Positions 56,870-64,000 of a DNA stretch of 64,000 bases are shown piece after piece. The translations under genes and the position numbers were made by a program. The stretch comes from Tenrec ecaudatus (lineage: Eukaryota > Chordata > Mammalia > Afrosoricida > Tenrecidae), in NCBI RefSeq assembly GCF_050624435.1, contig NC_134537.1, positions 13,698,584 to 13,762,583 of the forward strand, in the 5' to 3' direction. The notes beneath the pieces were generated by a model, which worked only from the letters and a program-made list of their open reading frames with translations, was not told the DNA's origin and made no database searches. How positions within the stretch are numbered: position 1 is the first letter of the stretch; the number at the start of each line of letters is the position of its first letter.

Positions 56870-56931
56870 TCTGCTTATCACCTGGTTAATATCTTTCCAT
56901 AGGCTTGTTTCTGCTTATCACCTGGTTAATA
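56870..56931. repeat. 22-bp direct repeat, 40-bp period
   Basis: CTGCTTATCACCTGGTTAATA occurs at about 56871-56891 and again at 56911-56931, with ATCTTTCCATAGGCTTGTTT between. A short recent duplication, no family recognised. Confidence 0.88.
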
Positions 56932-57456
56932 GGTATTTTATAGTATGTAGAGTGCTATATGTATGTGTATAGGTTCACATATGTCACTAGCCTTGAAATC
57001 ATTTTAATGAATTAATTTTTGTGATGGTATAGTTTATTTTGATATTTACAAATATTTTAGATGAAATTTATAGGCATCAGAATATTATCGCAGGATTTTA
57101 TGACTCATATATTACCCGTCTAGGCGTCAGCAGGGAAAACTGTAGAAACGACTTCATAAGACAGTTAGTTCATCTCCTATTTTGCTTCCTTCCAAGCACA
57201 GGGCACGGGTGTCATTTGATGTATGTTCTGTGGACACCTGCATCAGAGACGGGAGTCAGCAGGTCATAGAACAAGCATTGCTTTGTAGGAGAGAAAGAAG
57301 AGCATAATTCCAATAAATGTTTACCTTGGTATATTTCTATACTCATTAACTTTGTCTCCAGATCTGGAAGTACAACTGAAGAAAACCATGCTTTTCACCC
57401 CTGGAGCCGTTCAGTTTTCTCAATTTCTTAACAAATAAAACACTTCTGCCTTTCAT
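56932..57456. other. unassigned non-coding DNA
   Basis: No repeat or gene recognised. It ends at the poly(T) of the LINE-1 that follows. Confidence 0.45.
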
Positions 57457-58985
57457 CTTTTTTTAAAATCATTTTATTAGCTCATACAACTCTTATCCCA
57501 ATCCATAAATACATCAGTTGTGTGAAGCACATTTGTACATTCATTGCCCTCATCATACTCAAAATATCCACTCTCCACCCAAGCCCCTGGTATCAGCTCC
57601 TCATTTTTTCCCCTCTCTCCCCGCTCCTCACTCCCTCATGAACCCTTGATAATTTACAAATTATTATTTTGTCATATCTTACACTGTCCAACATCTCCCT
57701 TCACCCACTTTTCTGTTTTCCATCCCCCAGGGAGGAGGTTAAATGTAGATCTTTGTAATCGGTTCCCCCTTTCAACCCACCCTTCCTCCATCCTCCCAGT
57801 ATTGCCACTCTCACCACTGGTCCTGAAGGGCTCACCACTGGTCCTGAAGGGCTCACCACTGGTCCTGAAGGATTCCCTGTGTTTACAGTTCCTATCTGTA
57901 CCCGTGTACATTCTCTGGTCTAGCCAGATTTGTAAGGTAGAATTGGAATCTTGATAGCTGGAGGGGGAGTGGGAGGAATCATTTAGAAAATAGAGGAAAG
58001 TTTTATGTTTCATCTTTGTTACATCGCACCCTGACTGGCTCCTCTCCTCCCTGAGACCCTTCTGAAATGGGATGTCCAGTGGCCTACAAATGGGCTTTGG
58101 GTCTCCACTTGGCCCTTTCCCCTCATTCACAATGATACGATTTTTTTGTTCTGATGATGTCTGATACCTGATCCCTTCTACACCTCATGATTGCACAGGT
58201 TGGTGTGCTTCTTCCATGTGGGCTTTGTTGCTTCTGAGATAGATGGCTGCTTGTTTACCTTCAAGCCTTTAAGACCCCATATGCTATATCTTTTGATTGC
58301 TGGACACCATCATCTTTCTTCACATTTGCTTATGCACCTGCTTTGCTTCAGTGATTGTGTTGGGAAGGTGAGAATCATAGAATGCCAATTTAATAGAACA
58401 AAATATTCTTGCATTGAGGGAATACTTGAGTAGAGGCCCAATGTCCATCTGCTACCTTAATTCTAAATCTATAAATAAATGAACATAGATATATTTCCTC
58501 ATCTTCATATATAAATGTATTTGCATATATACATGTCTTTATTTAGACCTCTGTAAATGCCCTTTGCCTCCTAGCTCTTTCCTCTTGTCCCACTGTCATC
58601 CTCAGCTTTCATTTGGGTTTCAGTAATTCCTCTTGGTTACATTACCCTTGATCACACCCGACCAGGCCTCCTACACCCTCCTCACCACCGATTTGAGTCA
58701 CTTATTGTTCCCTTGTCCCTGGGTTTGTTAACACCACTACCTTTCCCCCCACCTCCCCCTCTCCAATGTCCCCCCGGAACTGTTGGTCCTGTTGTTTTGT
58801 CCTCCAGATTGTTCATCCAGCCTATCTTATTTAGACAGACCTGCGGAGATAATAAGATGCATGAAAATAAGACAGAGCAAAACCAAGCAACAACAAACCA
58901 ATGACAAAAACAAAACAAAACACAACAAGAAAGAAAAGCTTGTAGTTAGTTCGACTGTTTGTTGGCCTTGAGGAGTGTTTTCAAC
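57457..58985 (-). mobile_element. LINE-1 3'UTR, 1.5 kb, 5'-truncated
   Basis: On the + strand it starts with poly(T) and the complement of the AATAAA end (TTTTAAAATCATTTTATTAG), then CTCATACAACTCTTATCCCA, GCCCTCATCATACTC and CCCCAGGGAGGAGGTTAAAT. Further on are GTGCTTCTTCCATGTGGGCT TTGTTGCTTCTGAG, CTTGCATTGAGGGAATACTT, CCCCGGAACTGTTGGTCCTG and AGACCTGCGGAGATAATAAG. It ends in AACAAAAC-rich sequence and TTGTTGGCCTTGAGGAGTG (58985). This is the longest copy of the 3'UTR family here. It holds no ORF2 sequence. Confidence 0.82.
57810..57872. repeat. 21-bp unit repeated three times in LINE-1 3'UTR
   Basis: Three tandem 21-bp units, each CTCACCACTGGTCCTGAAGG plus G (third unit plus A), at 57810-57830, 57831-57851 and 57852-57872. 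The 44.6-kb copy of this 3'UTR has one equivalent block (TATTGGTCCTGAGGGG), so this copy expanded it. Open frames on both strands (SPLVLKG, FRTSGEP) are by-products. Confidence 0.93.
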
Positions 58986-59167
58986 TTTTTTTTATTGTAC
59001 CTTAATTGTGTATCACATTAATTTCTGTCTGTTTAAGCAAAATTTTCTTCATTCTAGTGATTTTGAATGAATGTATTTATATTTTTAATATCTTAAGTTA
59101 GTAAGCTTAGTGCATTAATTTGACATTTTATCCTCTCACATTTACATATAAGTTTATGAATATTCTT

Positions 59168-59362
59168 CTAAATCATTGTTTTCCAAGTGGGTGTTACTTC
59201 CCTAGGGGGACACTGGCACTATCTAGTATGCAAAAGCAGAGACCTGGATTATGGGCTGTAGTGTAAAAGTTTGTAATGACCTGGGCTGTGGGTAGGCCAC
59301 TGAGTTATTATCTTTTTTTTTTTCTGGTAAAGAAGCAGTAGGCCACATTAGCTTGAGAACAA
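59168..59362. mobile_element. old non-autonomous hAT-like DNA transposon
   Basis: Left end CATTGTTTTCCAAGTGGGTG TTACTTCCCTAGGGGGACAC, and right end GCTTGAGAACAAATG. It looks like the element at 9119 at its left end but differs inside, with a T10 run near 59314. Family not named. Confidence 0.45.
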
Positions 59363-59638
59363 ATGTTCTAAACACTACTATCTCCATGTGCAAATATATA
59401 AAGTATTCCAATTATAATTTCATATACATATGTTCATATTTGCTTTGTAATTACATCTTTGAACTGGAGTTACTAAAACATACCATGAAAAATATACTAA
59501 TATTATTCTGCTTCCTTTTGATCAGAGAATAAAATTTATGTTATAAATTCTCTTGTACTTGTTACTTGCAGTCAGTTATTGTAGATGTTCTATGGGTGTA
59601 TAAAAACAGTGTGCATGCATTCATAGCTCTGCTTAGCA

Positions 59639-59829
59639 CAGTTGTTCTCAACCTTCCTAATACTGCAACTCTATAATACAGTTTAATACAATTTAATATG
59701 TGTGTTGATTCACCAATCACAATTATTTTCATTGCTACTGCATAATCATAATTTTGCTACCATTACGAATCCTGTGAAAGGATCATACAACCCTCAAAGG
59801 GGTCATGACCCACAGGTTGGGAACCACTT
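59639..59829 (-). mobile_element. SPIN-type non-autonomous hAT transposon (copy 2)
   Basis: The + strand starts CAGTTGTTCTCAACCTTCCT AATACTGCAACTCTATAATA CAGTT. It continues CATTGCTACTGCATAATCAT, TTTTGCTACCATTACGAATC and CTGTGAAAGGATCATACAAC, and ends TCAAAGGGGTCATGACCCAC AGGTTGGGAACCACTT. Both 15-bp inverted ends are present. The flanks GCTTAGCA (59631-59638) and TCTTAGAG (59830-59837) share CTTAG, fitting a decayed 8-bp hAT target-site duplication. Opposite orientation to copy 1. Confidence 0.9.
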
Positions 59830-59839
59830 TCTTAGAGAG

Positions 59840-61160
59840 TTTTACATATGATCAAGAACTTCTGGTATTGAAGGAAGCAATCCAAACTGCAGTGGAGGCA
59901 TGAACAAAAAACAAGACTGTGGGAACTGATTAAATACCAAAGGAAATGTTTCAAAAAGCTGCCAAAGCACTCCAGACATTTACTTGCTTATGCCAAGAAA
60001 TTTGGCAGACAGCTTTCTGACCAACTGCCTGGAAGACACCCATGTTTATACCCATTCCACAGAAAGATGACCTAAGTATATGCAAAAATCACAAGCAAGT
60101 AAAGGTTTTCAGTAATGCTCACTGCAGCACACCTACGTGTACCTTCCAAAAATTCAAGCTGGCTTCCGAGGAGGAGATGGGATTAGGTATATCATTGCTC
60201 ACGTCAGATGGATCATGGCTGAAAGCAAAAAATACCAGAAAGACATTTACTTGTGTTCTATTGACCATGCAAAGGTATTTAACTTCATGGGTTCCAGAAA
60301 TGGACAGAGAAGAGTTCATTTGCTCACGAGAAACCTTGATGTGGAACATTAGGCAGCTGTTCAAACAGACCACCGGGATCCTGGGTGGTTTCAGATCTGG
60401 AAAGTTGTGTGTCCAAAATGTATCATTTCACTATACTTACTCAATATACATGCTTAGAAATTAATGCAAGAAGCTAGACTATGTGAAGAAGAACGTGGCA
60501 TCAGGATTGGTGGAAGGGTCATTAGCAATGTGTTCTATGCAGCCGTTTGCTGAAGGCAGAGGACTTGAAGGAAGACCACAGCATTGGTGTAGAATACAGC
60601 TCAATGTTAAAGCAAAAAATCTCACAAGCAGACCATTAGACAACAGCATGACACCAGAGATCAGACTGAAGTTGGCTACGGCAAAATTTCATTTGGATCC
60701 ACAACCAATGGTTATCGAATCAACTCTCAAGAAATCAAAATAATTGAAGCAAGTTTGTGGCACATGACAGCTTTAACGTATTAGAGAACAAAGGTGTCAC
60801 TTTGTGGATTAAGGTGCACCTGATCCAAGCCATGGCATTATCAGTCTCCTCATATGTCTGTGGACTGAACAATGCATAAGGAAGACCAGAGAAAAACATA
60901 TACTTTTGAATTAGGTGCTGGCAAAAAATAATGCTCCTGAGAAGCGTGGATGGTGAAGCTTCGTCTTATGTACTTTGGACATAGCTTCAGGAGGGACCAA
61001 CATTTTGAAAAGGGCATTCTGTGTAGTAGAGTAGATGCCGCAACACTAGATGAAAACAAACCAATAATTGTCGTAATGCTGTAGGACCAGGCAGTGTCTG
61101 CTTCCGGTGGACGGGAGGTCACTTTGAACTGGAGTTGGCTTGACTCTACTTGACAACACT
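59840..61160 (+). mobile_element. RTE-clade LINE, reverse transcriptase to 3' end
   Basis: It starts before the RT (CTTCTGGTATTGAAGGAAGC) and includes TTTGGCAGACAGCTTTCTGA, ATTCAAGCTGGCTTCCGAGG and TTGACCATGCAAAGG. GAAGAAGAACGTGGCATCAG GATTGG follows, then the C-terminal region, ending TTGACTCTACTTGACAACAC. The YADD block reads FYAAV near 60530, so the catalytic Asp pair is lost. The SPIN copy ends about 10 bp before its left edge. Confidence 0.82.
60137..60352 (+). pseudogene. RTE reverse-transcriptase fragment
   Basis: A 71-codon frame: MYLPKIQAGFRGGDGIRYII, then AHVRWIMAESKKYQKDIYLC and SIDHAKVFNFM. It matches the RTE reverse-transcriptase palm region, where Q-A-G-F-R-x-G-R-G-T-R-D-I-I and C-F-I-D-Y-A-K-A-F-D are expected. 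The first palm catalytic Asp (FID) is kept as SID. The frame leaves the family after FNFM because of a deletion. Confidence 0.78.
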
Positions 61161-61444
61161 AGTTCTTGTGTTCTGTGTCTTACGGGAGGATTGTCTTTTA
61201 TTTTTCCTGGAATATATTCTTTGGCATTTCTTGCTATGAGCGTTTGTGAGTAGTGCACTTTTGCAATAGCTGTCTGAAAGTGTCTTTGTCGTTTTCAATT
61301 TTGAATCATGGGTTAGCTGAGAATAGACTTTTAGGGCAAGTGGTATATTTCATGGAACGCTTTGAATACCAGTGTATTATATACTCTATTGATGAAGTTG
61401 AAAAATCTGGGGTCATCTAATTGTTACTCAAATGTAATATGTTT

Positions 61445-61574
61445 TGTCTCCCTAGAGTCCAAATGGACTTGATGGTATTGACTGAGTGAGTGAGGAAGGG
61501 AGTGAGTGAGAGAGTGATTGAGTGAGTGAGCTGAGTGAGTGAGTGAGTGAGTGACTTGAGTGAGTGAATGAGTT
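61445..61574 (+). repeat. AfroSINE tail grown into (GAGT)n microsatellite
   Basis: CTAGAGTCCAAATGGACTTG ATGGTATTGACTGAGTGAG is the AfroSINE 3' end (about 61450-61484). It passes without a break into imperfect (GAGT)n up to 61574. The SINE tail normally reads GGCAGTGAGTTT, so the tetranucleotide arose from its GTGAGT. Confidence 0.8.
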
Positions 61575-62479
61575 CTCCCTTTTTGCCCACCACGTGCTGC
61601 ATTTTTATTGCGGCATGCCTATGAGTTAATTTTATTTACTCAGCTCTTCGTATATTCTGCATAATCATTATGAATTTGAAATTTAATGTAGTTGATCTAT
61701 TAAGAAAACATTCTCAGTAATCATGCCTTTCAGAAATTTCTTTCTCTCACATTTTCTTCTCTGGAAATAGTCTTATCTTTCTGGTTTCTTATTTTTTTCT
61801 TTTTTCTTTTTTTCCGTCTCTTCATTTCTGTGTATTGCGTTCTGTGTAAATCCTATACATTTAGTTTCAATTCCTTTTCACCCTTTTTCTCTCTTGGGCT
61901 ACATCTTACATATTGCTTTCCTGATTTGGTCTCTGCTTGTACTGCCTCTGTGATGTCTGTTTGTCCTGCCATTCAGTCATCACTGCTATACTTAGAATGA
62001 CCTGATTGGATAACTAGGACTTTTCTCAGTTCCAGGCTCAACATGAATGCATTTCCTTTCCTAAGGATGCTCGTAAGTCAGTTTTCTGTAAACCGAGTCA
62101 TCCTTTGCTGAAGCTCGAGTCTTATACTGCATCCTAAATTACCATTAATCCGTCAACCAGATCCCATTCAGTATATACTTTCCCTGTGACGCAGCTCCAC
62201 CCCTACAACTGAAACCCAAGCCAAATCAAAGAAGTTTTCTCATAGTTGATTCTGACATTCAATGACATCAGTTGTGGTAGGAAACTGCCACATAGGATTT
62301 GTAAGGCTGTGAGCATCTGAAAGCAGATTTCAGGTGTATCACCTGTGGGGCCTCTGATAGAGTTCAGGGTTTTCACCACCAGGGACTGTTTTCTGGGACT
62401 TGAAGCTCTATCCTTTTCACTTAATTCATAGAGCTGTCTCCCTCCCTGAGAAGGAGTCAGGAGAGTAAATAAGGGGCAG
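61575..62479. other. unassigned DNA with a polypyrimidine patch
   Basis: 61740-61830 is T/C-rich (TCTTTTTTCTTTTTTTCCGTC). No gene or family recognised. Confidence 0.45.
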
Positions 62480-62665
62480 AAGGTAGCAGCTTGGTTTTAA
62501 ATTACATTTCTGCCATTACTCTGTGACCTTTTTATAATTTCTCCAACCTTCAGTTCTACATTTAAAATGATAATCTGCTTCATGAACCTGATGAAAGCAT
62601 TATTGATAAAATGCATGAGAAGTGTTTGGTACACTGTGTGACGTATGGTAGGTGCCCATGAGTGT
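62480..62665 (+). repeat. MIR-like ancient SINE
   Basis: TTTCTGCCATTACTCTGTGA CCTTTTTATAATTTC, TCCAACCTTCAGTTCTACAT TTAAAATGATAAT, then TGCATGAGAAGTGTTTGGTA CACTGTGTGACGTATGGTAG GTGCCC. This follows the MIR order from the core (CTGTGTGACCTTGGGCAAGTTACTTAACC) to the 3' end. Confidence 0.65.
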
Positions 62666-62964
62666 TAGCTCTTAGGACTACTAGGAACCGGCCTCCTGTG
62701 TCTCCATTCTACAATGCCTCCACAAGGGAGAGCTGTCACATACAATCATTGAATGAGCCTAAGCCTTTGATGTTAACACTTTTAGATAACGCTGCTTAGC
62801 TCCCTTATTGATCAAGTCCCAGGCATACTCAATCGTCCTTACGCAATATTCTCCGATTACTTCTGTGAGAAGAGCTGAGAAGTGTTTGAATGCAAAGAAG
62901 ATGCACGGCTATACATGATAGCACGTCTTACTTTCAGATGTCTGGAGGCCTAGCCATTTTCTCG

Positions 62965-63155
62965 CGGAACTTAAACTCACTGTCCTCGAGTGGATTCCAA
63001 CCTATCAGATGAGGGGAACCATCCCTGTGGGTCTCTGAGACTGTAGAAACTCCTTACAGGAGGGCAAGTCCTGTCTGGATTCCCTCGGAGCTCTTGCTGG
63101 TTTGCACTGCAGCCGAGAGCATGGCACCACTGCCACCTGGGATCCTTTTAGATCG
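62965..63155 (-). repeat. AfroSINE
   Basis: Reverse complement: AAACTCACTGTCCTCGAGTG, GATTCCAACC, AACCATCCCTGTGGGTCTCT, GAGACTGTAGAAACTCCTTA CAGGAGGGCAAG, and head GGCACCACTGCCACCTGGGA TCCTTTT. It is well preserved at both ends. Confidence 0.85.
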
Positions 63156-64000
63156 CCTAAAGGAAGGGCTTCAAGCCGTTCATGAAAAACTGGAATTAAA
63201 AGACAATGAAAATATTCATGAATTTCTGGGGATCCCTCATATGTGGCTCCTGTCTGTACTAAAAAACTTATTATAGAAATAAAAACCTATCCGGTAATGA
63301 CTCACATTTACATAATAAACAAATTGTTGAAGGAAAACTAAAGATATGTTAAATCGCCATCCATTGCAAATGTAGTATTTCTCTGCATCCGAGAATTTGG
63401 ATGCTCATTACAGAAAGAAAAGGAAACCTAAATGTTTATTAGCGTAAATATATTGATAGTTGAACATTGATCAACTTGGCAGTCAGAATGATATCTTTCT
63501 GAATTTCCCTGTTTGTTCATAAATGCAGAGATTTTTTTTCAACAGAGTATCTCTCCTCTCAAGATAAATCCAATCTCATTCTGAATGCCAAATAAAGTAG
63601 CTTTGAAGACGATAACAACTCAAAAGTAGTAAGGTATTCAAACAGTATGAATATAAACCATAAGGTCCAATCTCATTTCACATTCCTCAGGAAGCTTCCT
63701 TGTAAAAGTCAACCATCTCTCGCGGTCAATTGTTTTTAATGGTTTATAGCACAAACGACTATAGCAATAAGTTATAGCACTAACCACAGCAATAAGTTAG
63801 TAAAAAGACAAACACTGCTGTCTGTTACTGGAAATTAAGTTGCGCTAACAACACTGCATTGTGGGTTTATCCTCTGTAATTCCATTGGTTAGCATGGAAA
63901 TTACACTTGGGCGAAAGAACTTTCTGGATGTTTAGTGCTCTCTCTCAGCTAGAGGTCGTTGTTTGAGTTTCCAGAGACATCTCAACATTATATATCAATA
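63156..64000. other. unassigned AT-rich DNA
   Basis: No gene or repeat family recognised. The 60-codon frame 63094-63276 (+) starts inside the AfroSINE and has no motif. A short repeated phrase AGCAATAAGTTA occurs at about 63763 and 63790. Confidence 0.45.

Noticed and set aside
57544-58130. 136- and 152-codon overlapping frames
   Set aside because: They lie in the LINE-1 3'UTR and are lengthened by the 21-bp triplication.
63094-63276. 60-codon frame with LLDRLKEGLQAVHEKLELKD
   Set aside because: It starts inside an AfroSINE, and the rest has no recognised family or supporting context.

Overview
This is an intron-free-looking, AT-rich stretch of a mammalian nuclear genome, and I see no intact protein-coding gene in it. 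Almost everything recognisable is interspersed repeats. Very many tRNA-derived SINEs of the AfroSINE type point to Afrotheria. Two non-autonomous hAT elements of the SPIN (Space Invaders) type, plus LINE-1 3' ends with a long purine-rich 3'UTR, make a tenrec-like afrotherian (for example Echinops) my best guess. That species call rests on remembered family knowledge and not on a search.

Layout. 0.6-5.7 kb: an RTE-clade LINE on the + strand, split by a mariner transposon and by an ERVL-like LTR, with AfroSINEs on both sides. 5.8-8.3 kb: a decayed LINE-1 on the - strand with recognisable ORF1 and ORF2 endonuclease remnants, then a U6 snRNA pseudogene at 8.75 kb. 9-20 kb: an old hAT-like element, a second LTR, a 5'-truncated LINE-1 with a perfect 16-bp target-site duplication (10.9 kb), an AfroSINE whose head has expanded into six 26-bp units (12.8 kb), an RTE piece (15.3 kb) and a (CA)28 tract. 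20-28 kb: four RTE pieces in both orientations and a 50-bp tandem duplication. 28-37 kb: AfroSINEs, ancient MIR pieces, an (AT)51 tract and a LINE-1 end. 37.5-40.3 kb: a nested cluster of RTE, SPIN, LTR and AfroSINE. 40-48 kb: mostly unassigned AT-rich DNA. 48.5-52 kb: the most complete RTE (-) and another LINE-1 end. 54-61 kb: LINE-1, LTR, RTE, a 1.5-kb LINE-1 3' end, hAT-like and SPIN elements and a last RTE. 61-64 kb: a GAGT microsatellite, a MIR and an AfroSINE.

Adding my hand-drawn spans, RTE-type LINEs alone cover about a quarter of the window in about a dozen pieces. All their reading frames are broken. In the reverse-transcriptase regions I compared by eye, the YADD motif is mutated or missing, so these are fossils that could only have moved earlier. 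The SINEs and LINE-1 tails depend on LINE machinery encoded elsewhere; nothing here forms an operon or working gene set.

Boundaries of repeats were placed by eye and are usually good to about 10-30 bases. They are tighter where I report a target-site duplication or a tandem unit. I found no CRISPR array, no functional RNA gene, no CpG island-like promoter and no credible new biological system. The points most worth a second look are the SPIN insertions (a horizontally transferred family), the SINE-derived minisatellite, the nested insertions that give a relative chronology, and the large number of small tandem duplications.
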